Below, one piece after another: positions 21,846 to 29,127 of a DNA stretch of 31,251 nucleotides. The first letter of the stretch is position 1, and each line of letters begins with the position of its first letter. The stretch is from JANNFX01 sp031380225 (GTDB taxonomy: Bacteria > Pseudomonadota > Alphaproteobacteria > Rhizobiales > Hyphomicrobiaceae). The stretch is from the NCBI GenBank assembly GCA_031380225.1, contig JANNFX010000207.1, positions 1 through 31,251 on the forward strand, written 5' to 3'. The translations under genes and the position numbers were made by a program. The notes beneath the pieces were generated by a model. The model saw nothing but the letters and a program-made list of their open reading frames with translations, had not been told where the DNA came from and made no database searches.

Positions 21846-23270
21846 ATGGCGGCCTCTCGCGTGCTTTTAGCGTTCGCGGCTCTTGCACTGTCAGGTGCTG
21901 CAACGGCGCCGCCAGTGCGTGCTGAAAAAGTGGAGAAGCGCGACGTCCCGGCCGCCCGGGAAATGGTTCAGTATTCATACGCGCCGATTGTCCGCAAAGC
22001 GGCGCCGGCGGTTGTGAACGTTTACGTGCGCCGCCGCGTCCAGACGTTCAATTCGCCGTTCCAGAATGATCCGTTTTTTCGCCGTTACTTTGGCGAAGAA
22101 TTTGGCCAGCCCTCTGAGCGAATTCAAAGTTCGCTCGGATCCGGCGTGATCGTTGGCCGCGAAGGCATCATCGTCACCAATACGCATGTCATCAAGGGCC
22201 GTGGCGAAGCCGAAATTCGTGTTGCCCTCTCAGATAAGCGAGAGTTTGACGCCAAGGTGGTGTCGCAAGATGACAAGGCTGATATAGCCATTTTGAAAAT
22301 TGAAGGTGGTGATGGGAATTTTCCAGTCCTCGACCTCGAAGACAGCGATACGCTTGAAGTCGGCGACATGGTGCTGGCCATTGGCAACCCTTTTGGCGTC
22401 GGCCAAACAGTGACGAGCGGCATTGTTTCAGCGTTGGCGCGCTCTGAAATTGGCCAGTCCGATGCTCAGGTGTTTGTGCAGACCGATGCTGCGATCAACC
22501 CCGGCAACTCAGGTGGCGCATTGGTTGATATGTCGGGCAAATTGATCGGCATCAATACTATGATCTTTTCGCAGTCGGGCGGCTCGCAGGGCATCGGCTT
22601 CGCCATTCCGAGCAACCTGGTCAAGCTCTATGTCGATGGTGCTGAAGCGGGCCGCAAGGTCGAGCGGCCATGGCTCGGTGCGCGGCTTGAGGCGGTGACG
22701 CGCGAGACAGCCGAAACGCTTGGCCTTGACCGGGCGTCAGGGGCGCTGGTGGCCCGAGTGTCAACGACAGGACCGGCAGCTGAAGCTGGCTTAGAGCCCG
22801 GCGATGTCATTACTAAAATTGACGGTTTTGAAGTCACCGATGCGCGCACAGCCCTCTATCGCTTGACGACACGCGGCATCGGCAACTCCGCGCAAGTCGA
22901 TGTGCTGCGCAAGGGGCGGCCGGAGACTTATCAGATTGTTTTGAAGGCGCCGCCGCAGCCCGGCAAAGACGACATTCGCAATCTGGCCGGCAATCATCCG
23001 TTCGAAGGCGCCAGGGTTTCGAATATTCTGCCGAGCATAGCGGATGAGATGGGTCTCGATAGCAGCGAAGGCGTCGTCATCCTCTCTGTCCGGCCAAATT
23101 CGATTGCGGCGCGTCTTGGTTTTCAGCCGGGCGATGTGATCGTCAATGTTCAAGAACAAAAAGTTGCGTCGGTCAGCGAATTAAGTGAGTTGGTCGCCAA
23201 ACGTCAGCGCTTGTGGCTGGTTGGCGTACAACGCGCTGGTAAGCTCATGCAAATCCAGGTGCCGGGTTGA
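21846..23270 (+). CDS. Do/HtrA-family periplasmic serine protease
   Basis: It is a trypsin-fold protease/chaperone with two PDZ domains that deals with misfolded envelope proteins. The signal peptide runs to about residue 26 (PPVRA|EK). The catalytic triad is visible: His114 (TNTHV), Asp146 (KADIAIL) and Ser222 (GNSGG). PDZ1 (about 270-370) has 'RPWLGARLEAVTRETAETLGL' and 'EAGLEPGDVITKIDGFEV'. PDZ2 (about 385-470) has 'IAARLGFQPGDVIVNVQ'. At 474 residues it is of DegP/DegQ size. Ribosome site AAGGA stands 9 bases before the ATG. Such a gene between rplQ and rarA is usual in Hyphomicrobiales. I leave the symbol empty because DegP, DegQ and other Do members cannot be told apart here. Confidence 0.93.
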   Translation: MAASRVLLAFAALALSGAATAPPVRAEKVEKRDVPAAREMVQYSYAPIVRKAAPAVVNVYVRRRVQTFNSPFQNDPFFRRYFGEEFGQPSERIQSSLGSGVIVGREGIIVTNTHVIKGRGEAEIRVALSDKREFDAKVVSQDDKADIAILKIEGGDGNFPVLDLEDSDTLEVGDMVLAIGNPFGVGQTVTSGIVSALARSEIGQSDAQVFVQTDAAINPGNSGGALVDMSGKLIGINTMIFSQSGGSQGIGFAIPSNLVKLYVDGAEAGRKVERPWLGARLEAVTRETAETLGLDRASGALVARVSTTGPAAEAGLEPGDVITKIDGFEVTDARTALYRLTTRGIGNSAQVDVLRKGRPETYQIVLKAPPQPGKDDIRNLAGNHPFEGARVSNILPSIADEMGLDSSEGVVILSVRPNSIAARLGFQPGDVIVNVQEQKVASVSELSELVAKRQRLWLVGVQRAGKLMQIQVPG

Positions 23271-23293
23271 TTGACAGAGAGCCTAGGTGAGCC

Positions 23294-24610
23294 ATGACAA
23301 GCCTTTTTGCAGCCGCCGGTCTCGACAAATCCGCGCCTCGGCCGCTGGCGGACAGATTGCGTCCGCAGGCGTTGAGCGAGGTTGCGGGGCAGGATCACAT
23401 CGTCGGGCCTGAAGGCACGCTGACGCGCATTTTGGCGTCGGGCCGGGTGCCGAGCATCATTCTCTGGGGGCCGCCAGGATGCGGCAAGACCACGATTGCG
23501 CGACTTCTGGCCGACGCGACCAAACTTGAATTCGAACAGTTGTCGGCGATTTTCTCTGGCGTCGCTGAATTGCGCAAGGCATTTGACCGCGCCAAAGCGC
23601 GGCGCGAGCAAGGCGTGGGGACACTACTGTTTATCGACGAAATCCATCGCTTTAATCGCGCCCAGCAGGATAGCTTCCTGCCCTACATGGAAGACGGCAC
23701 CATCACGCTGGTTGGCGCGACGACGGAAAATCCATCGTTTGAACTCAACGCCGCCGTGCTGTCACGCGCGACTGTACTCACCTTGAACCGTCTCGATGAT
23801 GCAGCGCTTGATGATCTCCTAAAGCGCGCTGAAGCTGCTGAAGGCCGTCCTTTACCCCTTGATGACGATGCACGCGACGCCATTCGCGGTATGGCTGACG
23901 GCGACGGCCGGACAATTCTCAATCTCGCCGAAGATGTATTTCTGTCGGCGCCACAGTCTAGCAAGGCGATCAATCGCGAGGCACTCATCAAGCTCGTGCA
24001 ACGCCGTGCGCCGCTCTACGACAAGGGCCGCGATGGGCACTACAATTTGATCTCGGCCTTGCACAAGGCTGTGCGCGGTTCAGATCCAGATGCCGCGCTC
24101 TATTATTTCTGCCGAATGTTGGAAGGCGGCGAAGATCGATTGTTCCTGGCGCGCCGGCTTGTTCGCATGGCGGTCGAAGACATCGGCCTTGCGGATCCGC
24201 AGGCGCTGGCCGTTTGCAACGCCGCCAAGGATGCCTACGACTTTTTGGGTTCGCCTGAAGGCGAACTGGCATTGTCGCAAGCTGTGATCTATCTCGCCAC
24301 CGCTCCGAAATCGAACGCGAACTACGTTGCCTACAAGGCTGCAATGCGGGCTGCGAAAGAACATGGTTCGCTGTCTCCGCCGAAGGTCATTCTCAATGCC
24401 CCGACCAAGCTCATGGAAGATGAAGGCTTCGGAGATGGCTATCTTTACGACCATGATCAACCCGGCGCCTTTTCGGGCCAAAACTATTTTCCCGATGAAT
24501 TGAAGCGCCGTCCGCAGTTTTATGATCCGCCCGAGCGTGGCTTCGAGCGTGAATTAAAGAAACGCCTAGAGTATTGGGCGGGCCTTCGTGCAAAACGCGG
24601 GAAAGCTTGA
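23294..24610 (+). CDS. rarA: Replication-associated recombination ATPase RarA (MgsA)
   Basis: RarA is a AAA+ ATPase of the clamp-loader-like class that acts at stalled replication forks. Walker A is GPPGCGKT (59-66) and Walker B is 'LLFIDEIHRFN' (DEIH at 115-118). Sensor 1 appears as 'GATTENPSFELN', and 'SRATVLTLNRL' has the Arg finger region. The C-terminal part has 'DGHYNLISALHKAVRGSDPDAALYYFCRMLEGGEDRLFLARRLVRMAVEDIGLADPQAL', the family tetramerisation domain. The 438-residue length is usual. It starts 24 bases after the protease and probably shares its transcript. Confidence 0.96.
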   Translation: MTSLFAAAGLDKSAPRPLADRLRPQALSEVAGQDHIVGPEGTLTRILASGRVPSIILWGPPGCGKTTIARLLADATKLEFEQLSAIFSGVAELRKAFDRAKARREQGVGTLLFIDEIHRFNRAQQDSFLPYMEDGTITLVGATTENPSFELNAAVLSRATVLTLNRLDDAALDDLLKRAEAAEGRPLPLDDDARDAIRGMADGDGRTILNLAEDVFLSAPQSSKAINREALIKLVQRRAPLYDKGRDGHYNLISALHKAVRGSDPDAALYYFCRMLEGGEDRLFLARRLVRMAVEDIGLADPQALAVCNAAKDAYDFLGSPEGELALSQAVIYLATAPKSNANYVAYKAAMRAAKEHGSLSPPKVILNAPTKLMEDEGFGDGYLYDHDQPGAFSGQNYFPDELKRRPQFYDPPERGFERELKKRLEYWAGLRAKRGKA

Positions 24611-24658
24611 CGCCGCGACTGTCGCTGCGCTTGTGACATCAAAAGTATTGGGATCGTA

Positions 24659-24740
24659 GATCGGGTAGAGCGCCTTAGCGAGACCCGGCACAGCGCCTCA
24701 ATTGGAAGGCTTTGCCGGATCTCGCTTCGCTCTATCCGGC
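24659..24740. repeat. Imperfect inverted repeat element (palindromic unit) after rarA
   Basis: The left arm (24659-24690) and right arm (24713-24740) pair over about 28 bases, joining segments GGTAGAGCG/CGCTCTATCC and AGCGAGACCCGGCA/TGCCGGATCTCGCT, with a 22-base loop. On the minus strand it would read GGCCGGATAGAGCGAAGCGA, which I recall as a frequent intergenic repeat in Hyphomicrobiales. The rest of the 273-base gap up to the RidA gene shows a small stem GCGGTC/GACCGC (24827-24849 region) and no gene. Confidence 0.7.
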
Positions 24741-24883
24741 CTAAGGGCCACGGTATGTTTATGGTGACGAAATCGAACGGCGGACAGTCACACGCCGCAT
24801 CCGCGACACTCGACCAGTGGCCTGCTGCGGTCCACTTTGCTACGACCGCCGCAATCTTAAATTCACTGACTGGAGCCCCACCT

Positions 24884-25231
24884 ATGACCATCGTCCGCCA
24901 CGAATCCTCACCCATTTATTCGAAGGCCGTCGAGGCCAACGGATTCGTGTTCACAGCGGGCATCGTGCCCTCGGACCTGTCACGCGATGCAAAGGGCCAG
25001 ACCGAAGAGGTGTTGAAGGAGATCGACCGGCTGCTGGCACTGGCCAAGACCGGCAAATCGAAGATTGTGATGGCCAACGTCTGGGTCAGCGACATCCGCC
25101 ATCGCGAAGGCGTCAATGAAGCTTGGACAGCCTGGGTCGGCGGCCAAAATGCTCCGGCGCGCGCGACTGTCGAAGCCAAGCTTGTTGACCCCAGAATGCT
25201 GGTCGAAATTGGCGTCGTAGCCGTTAAATGA
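24884..25231 (+). CDS. RidA/YjgF/YER057c-family protein
   Basis: RidA proteins hydrolyse reactive enamine/imine intermediates such as 2-aminoacrylate made by PLP enzymes, protecting the cell. The 115-residue protein has the family features 'IYSKAVEANGFVFTAGIVP', 'GQTEEVLKEIDRLLALA', 'IVMANVWVSDIRHREGVNEAWTAWV' and 'APARATVEAKLVDPRMLVEIGVVAVK'. The key Arg (R93, equal to Arg105 in RidA) and the late Glu (E108) are present, so it should be active as a deaminase. The start at 24884 has TGGAG about 8 bases upstream. An in-frame ATG at 24755 would add 43 residues that do not resemble RidA. The sequence is of a divergent subgroup, so I give no symbol. Confidence 0.9.
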   Translation: MTIVRHESSPIYSKAVEANGFVFTAGIVPSDLSRDAKGQTEEVLKEIDRLLALAKTGKSKIVMANVWVSDIRHREGVNEAWTAWVGGQNAPARATVEAKLVDPRMLVEIGVVAVK

Positions 25232-25287
25232 TGCGCTCATAAGCATCTCCAAATATTGAAATTTTTCTGGTTATCCTCGGGAATACA

Positions 25288-25306
25288 CAGGCGCTCCCGG
25301 CGCCTG
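25288..25306 (+). other. Hairpin before the FecR-barrel gene
   Basis: CAGGCGC pairs perfectly with GCGCCTG (7 bp) around the loop TCCCG. It follows the RidA gene by about 57 bases. No T-tract follows, so it may be a weak terminator or an mRNA leader element. The rest of the 152-base gap is featureless. Confidence 0.4.
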
Positions 25307-25383
25307 GCTGGATTTAAAACGAATCAGATATCGTCGTTCCCGGATCAACGCTGCCAATGCGTGTTGCGACTCCGGGGGCGAGT

Positions 25384-26952
25384 ATGGTGGTGAAACAGTT
25401 CGTTATTTCCCTGGCGATGTTCGTCGCGGTGACTAACGCTGCCGCAGCCCAGTCCCGAATTGGAACCGCTGTTCGCGTCATCAATAACGTCACCGCAGAT
25501 CAGTCGCCGATTGTCACCGGTGATGGCGTTTCCCAAAACCAGACCGTTGAGGTGGCGCCCGACTCCCTTGGCGAACTCAAGCTCGACGACGACACCAAGC
25601 TGGCGCTTGGTCCGGGCGCGAAGCTGGTCCTTGACACATTCGTTTATGATTCTGCGAACAGCACCGGCTCAGTCGCCGTCAATCTGGCCAAAGGCGCCTT
25701 TCGCTTTGTGACGGGTTCAGCGCAGAAGAAAGACTATAAGATTAAAACACCAGGCGCATCGATTACGGTTCGCGGCACGGTGCTGGACATTTACATCGCA
25801 CCCAACGGCGCTGAATGGATCTTGCTGCATGAAGGTGCGATCGAAGTCTGCAATGTCAGAAATGTGTGCCGCACTGTAGAAAGCGCCTGTCAAGCAATCG
25901 GTTTGACTGCGGCTGGGCAAGTCGGGGAACCGGGTGGTTGGGTCACGCGCACCGGATCTAGCGATATCGATTTCGATGTTGCATTCCCATTCGTAAAGAG
26001 CCCGCCGCTGGCGGACTTCAAATTCTATCACACGCGAGCAGAGGTCGAGGCCAATCAATGTCCGGACCCGAATGCGCCGTTCAAGAGCCAACGCGCAGAA
26101 AACGATGCGCCACTTGACCCGGCGCCGGACTATGATCCAGGCGCTCCAGCAGGTCCTTCTGGTCCATCGCCGGTAAAAGTGGCCTCAGTTCCAAACGACT
26201 CGCCGGCGGTTGAGCCGCCTGTTGACGTGCCATTGGATGTGCCCGCAGGACTGTCGATTTATGTTGGCTTGCAGGGTGGCCGCGGCTGGAGTGACAATCA
26301 AAAAACTGAGATCGCGTGCGACGATCCAAACAACTATTTCGATGTCCAAGGTGGGTCTTGCGCAGGTCCAGGTGCACAACTGCAGCTTTATGAAACAGAT
26401 AGCGACGGCTTCACCGGCGGCGGCTACGCTGGCGTCAACGTTCGCGCGGGTGTTTTTGTGTTCGGCGCAGAAACGGACCTATCGTTTGCAAATATCGACT
26501 CTAGTGCGCCTGTAAATGCCAACGGAGTTAACTTCCCAATCGGTGGCTCTGACATTTCGCAACAAATCAATTGGATGGGCACTGCGCGCGGCCGCGCCGG
26601 CCTGATGTTCAATAACGTCATGGTATTTACAACAGGTGGCTTAGCCGTTGCCGGCGTCGACTACGCTTACAAATTGAACTCAAACTTCGGTCCACTCGTA
26701 ACGGCCGCGGCGCCAGCGAGCGAGACCAAAGTTGGTTGGACAGCGGGCGGCGGCTTCGAAGTTGGTCTCGGACTGTGGTCGCTAAAAACTGAATATCTGT
26801 ATTACGACCTTGGCGAACAAACCCTAGATTCGGATGTGTTCTTCTCAGGGACGACTACAGGCGCAACTGTCAACACAGCGATTTCGCTGTCGCCAAAATT
26901 CGAAACCGAGGGTCATATCGTTCGCATGGGTCTGAGTTTGCATCTCAACTGA
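25384..26952 (+). CDS. FecR-domain protein fused to an Omp25/31-type outer-membrane beta-barrel
   Basis: From the ATG at 25384 the protein is 522 residues. It has a signal peptide (MVVKQFVISLAMFVAVTNAA, cleaved near AAAA|QS). A FecR domain follows (about residues 40-165) with 'LDDDTKLALGPGAKLVLDTF', 'NLAKGAFRFVTGS' and 'YKIKTPGASITVRGTVLDIY'. A Pro-rich linker (about 235-290) leads to a barrel domain with 'GGGYAGVNVRAGVFVFGAETDLSF', 'GTARGRAGLMFNNVMVFTTGG' and 'VGWTAGGGFEVGLGLWSLKTEYLYYDLGE', the pattern of small rhizobial outer-membrane porin-like proteins. No FecI-type sigma factor or TonB receptor is nearby, so a classic FecR signalling role is doubtful. The ATG at 25357 is an alternative, but the signal peptide and GGGGGCGAG favour 25384. 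Confidence 0.85.
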   Translation: MVVKQFVISLAMFVAVTNAAAAQSRIGTAVRVINNVTADQSPIVTGDGVSQNQTVEVAPDSLGELKLDDDTKLALGPGAKLVLDTFVYDSANSTGSVAVNLAKGAFRFVTGSAQKKDYKIKTPGASITVRGTVLDIYIAPNGAEWILLHEGAIEVCNVRNVCRTVESACQAIGLTAAGQVGEPGGWVTRTGSSDIDFDVAFPFVKSPPLADFKFYHTRAEVEANQCPDPNAPFKSQRAENDAPLDPAPDYDPGAPAGPSGPSPVKVASVPNDSPAVEPPVDVPLDVPAGLSIYVGLQGGRGWSDNQKTEIACDDPNNYFDVQGGSCAGPGAQLQLYETDSDGFTGGGYAGVNVRAGVFVFGAETDLSFANIDSSAPVNANGVNFPIGGSDISQQINWMGTARGRAGLMFNNVMVFTTGGLAVAGVDYAYKLNSNFGPLVTAAAPASETKVGWTAGGGFEVGLGLWSLKTEYLYYDLGEQTLDSDVFFSGTTTGATVNTAISLSPKFETEGHIVRMGLSLHLN

Positions 26953-27090
26953 GTACTGACTTCGGAGGTCACTGTGACAGGTTTACCGCGTCTCTGGTTT
27001 TTTGAGTTTGCGGCCCACTCAGCCTATCGAGTCCGCTGCCGATATCTGGCAACTTGTTGCACGATCCGCTATTCACTTGGGAGCACAACA

Positions 27091-27423
27091 ATGACACGGT
27101 TTGCATCGGTATTATTGGCGATTGCAGTTGGTTCTGGGATCGGGACAGCGGCGTTGGCTGACCAAACTGGATTTGCGTCATCACATGATTTGCGCAAGGA
27201 GCGCGGCCGGCTTTGCATGTCAGACCATTATCACCAGGGCGGTGGCAACGGCGCGACCAAAAAAGCAGCTCAGGCCGCAGCGATCAAATCTTGGCAGGAT
27301 TTTACCGCGCTTGAGTACGGCAGCGACTGGGCTTCTTTCTCTCGCGCTGGAGGTAAGGGCATGAGCTGCAGCTCAGCTTCGACGGGCGTTGAATGTAACA
27401 TCGAAGCCCGGCCGTGCCGGTAA
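27091..27423 (+). CDS. Small secreted Cys-containing protein, uncharacterised
   Basis: The 110-residue protein has a signal peptide MTRFASVLLAIAVGSGIGTA cleaved near ALA|DQ. The mature part has four Cys (RLCMSD, GMSCSS, VECNIE, ARPCR), enough for two disulfides. The segment 'KKAAQAAAIKSWQDFTALEYGSDWASFSRAGGK' is reminiscent of small secreted proteins found widely in Hyphomicrobiales with unknown role. The start has GGGAG 7-8 bases upstream. An ORF extending to 26974 would put non-signal residues in front. It lies 138 bases after the barrel gene and is followed by a good terminator. Confidence 0.8.
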   Translation: MTRFASVLLAIAVGSGIGTAALADQTGFASSHDLRKERGRLCMSDHYHQGGGNGATKKAAQAAAIKSWQDFTALEYGSDWASFSRAGGKGMSCSSASTGVECNIEARPCR

Positions 27424-27448
27424 ACGTTGCAACGCATGTTTTGACATG

Positions 27449-27482
27449 AGGCCTGGAGCAAACTTGCCCCGGGCCTTTTTTT
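27449..27482 (+). terminator. Intrinsic terminator after the small secreted protein gene
   Basis: AGGCCTGG (27449-27456) pairs with CCGGGCCT (27469-27476), one G-U, followed by seven T's (27476-27482). An outer pair CGTTGCAA (27425-27432) with TTGCAACG (27481-27488) could form a larger fold. It lies between convergent genes and serves the plus-strand gene. Confidence 0.85.
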
Positions 27483-27490
27483 GCAACGCG

Positions 27491-28522
27491 CTATGTGCGG
27501 CTATTGCCTGCCAAGCGGGCGATGTTGAGCAGCAGCCTCTCACCGTGTGCGTCTTCCAAAGCCCCGGCGAGCCGCGCTGCCTTGGCGGCAGTGCCGATCA
27601 ATTCAATAGCTTTGATAAGCCGTGCCGCGGTCCACATCCGGCACTGTGCCGATAGCGCGTCGCGCTGTTTGAAATGCAGCGGTGGCCGCAGCGTTCGTGC
27701 GACGTCTTCAAAGGAGCGGCCGCCGTCAATGGCCGTTCGTAGGCGATGCAGTTTATGGAAATGCCGCTCGGTTAAGAGGACGACCATTTGCGCGCTGTCG
27801 CCTGACGCTATCGCACGTGAGAATTCAGCGAGAGCCTGTTTTGATTGACCGGATGCGGCAGCATTCAAAATTCGGTCAATCGCCTGCTCCGAGGCATCCC
27901 CGACAATGGCATCGATATGGTCTGCGGTAATTTCCGTTTCACCCACCGCATAGAGAGCGAGTTTATCAATCTCGCCGCGCGACAAAGCACGATCGGCGCC
28001 AAGTCGTGCCGCCAACAATTGCACTGCATCAGTGCCGATTGACAGTTTATAGGTCCGCAACGTCTCGCGAATCAGAGTTTCAATATCTTGACCTTCGTCA
28101 GCGTAACAGGCAATTGCCGCCGCTGATGCCGACTTTTCGCAAACCGCGCGGAGGGAATCGTCAGGCTTGAGGTTGCCAGCTTCGATGATCAGTACGCCAG
28201 CCAACGGCGGACCTTCGATCAACGGCTTCAATGCCAGTGAGTTCACGCGCCGCCCCGTTGTCGCGCGCACGATTTTGCGGCCGCCGAACATCGGGATGGT
28301 GCCAAGCTCAATCACCAGCATGCCGGGATTGTTCTCAAGATCAGTATCGTCAATGCGTAGGATTTCGCCGGGCGGATTTTCTGCAGCCGCCAACGCGCGG
28401 GCAATGTGTTGCGAACGTTCACTAATCAGTCCGGCATCACTGCCATAGAGAAGGAATACGGAATGCTTGCCCGTGCTGGTCTTGAGAAATGCAGCGGCCT
28501 GATGCGCTTTGACCGCAACCAT
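27491..28522 (-). CDS. holA: DNA polymerase III delta subunit
   Basis: HolA is the wrench of the clamp loader that opens the beta clamp. The N-terminal part has 'VFLLYGSDAGLISERSQHIARAL' (YGSD-type start) and 'GTIPMFGGRKIVRATTG', and the middle has 'EGPPLAGVLIIEAGNLKPDDSLRAVCEKS'. The 'LGADRALSRGEIDKLALYA' and 'IDAIVGDASEQAIDRILNAAASG' segments are typical. It has no P-loop, as expected for delta. At 343 residues it is full length. It lies 6 bases downstream of lptE in the leuS-lptE-holA operon. Confidence 0.93.
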   Translation of the reverse strand: MVAVKAHQAAAFLKTSTGKHSVFLLYGSDAGLISERSQHIARALAAAENPPGEILRIDDTDLENNPGMLVIELGTIPMFGGRKIVRATTGRRVNSLALKPLIEGPPLAGVLIIEAGNLKPDDSLRAVCEKSASAAAIACYADEGQDIETLIRETLRTYKLSIGTDAVQLLAARLGADRALSRGEIDKLALYAVGETEITADHIDAIVGDASEQAIDRILNAAASGQSKQALAEFSRAIASGDSAQMVVLLTERHFHKLHRLRTAIDGGRSFEDVARTLRPPLHFKQRDALSAQCRMWTAARLIKAIELIGTAAKAARLAGALEDAHGERLLLNIARLAGNSRT

Positions 28523-28528
28523 GCGGGC

Positions 28529-29068
28529 TTAAGCCTGCTGACCGGCCAAGAATGCTGACAGGCGTGACTTCAGATCTTGACCGACCGTCGTTGCGGCCCG
28601 GTCTTCTGAGTCGTTGCGCGCGCGCACGTTGGCGAAGATCGAAGTTGAGCGTTCGAAGCCGGCGCGTCCGAATGATGTGCCTTCAAGAACGACTTGCTTG
28701 TCTGCAATGCGGATTAATCTGAACTTTGCATCGAGATTATAGATCTGGCTGCGCGCATCACCGGCGGTGTTGACGAGTGTCGAGGTCACGCTCTCGCGGA
28801 TGGCAATATCGAGTTTATAGACGGGTTGGACCTGGGCCCCGCCGCCAGTCGTCTGGAAGATCATTTCGTTGCGGACGACCTGGCCGACGCGGCCGGGAAT
28901 GGTAGTGATGTCAACCTGAGCGAGCTTCTGGTCGGCCTGGGCGCCGATGCCGGCTGCGCCATAAAGCGGCTGGAAACCGGACGTCCCACAAGCCGAAACG
29001 AGGCACGCTAAGGCGCCCACGGCCGCAATGGCGCGCAACTGAGCTAATGTTTCGCGAAGACACTTCAT
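28529..29068 (-). CDS. lptE: LPS-assembly lipoprotein LptE
   Basis: LptE plugs the LptD barrel and brings lipopolysaccharide to the outer leaflet. A lipoprotein signal peptide ends in LVSAC with Cys27 as the lipid-bearing residue. It is followed by 'GTSGFQPLYG', which is the family hallmark ('GFQPLY'). The middle has 'DITTIPGRVGQVVRNEMIFQTT' and 'KLDIAIRE', and the end 'IFANVRARNDSEDRAATTVGQDLKSRLSAFLA'. The 179-residue length is usual. It sits between leuS and holA, the standard order in alphaproteobacteria. The 59-base gap to leuS shows no structure worth noting. Confidence 0.93.
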   Translation of the reverse strand: MKCLRETLAQLRAIAAVGALACLVSACGTSGFQPLYGAAGIGAQADQKLAQVDITTIPGRVGQVVRNEMIFQTTGGGAQVQPVYKLDIAIRESVTSTLVNTAGDARSQIYNLDAKFRLIRIADKQVVLEGTSFGRAGFERSTSIFANVRARNDSEDRAATTVGQDLKSRLSAFLAGQQA

Positions 29069-29127
29069 GTCTGCTACGCCTTATACCTGCTTCGCCGCTG
29101 TGCCTTGCCGTCCTGTGTGCCCGGCCG

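Noticed and set aside
24755..24883. Upstream in-frame extension of the RidA gene
   Set aside because: The 43 extra residues do not match RidA, and the ATG at 24884 has a good ribosome site.
26953..27090. Possible terminator after the barrel gene (T run at 26998-27003)
   Set aside because: No stable stem precedes the T run; only a tight palindrome without a usable loop is present.
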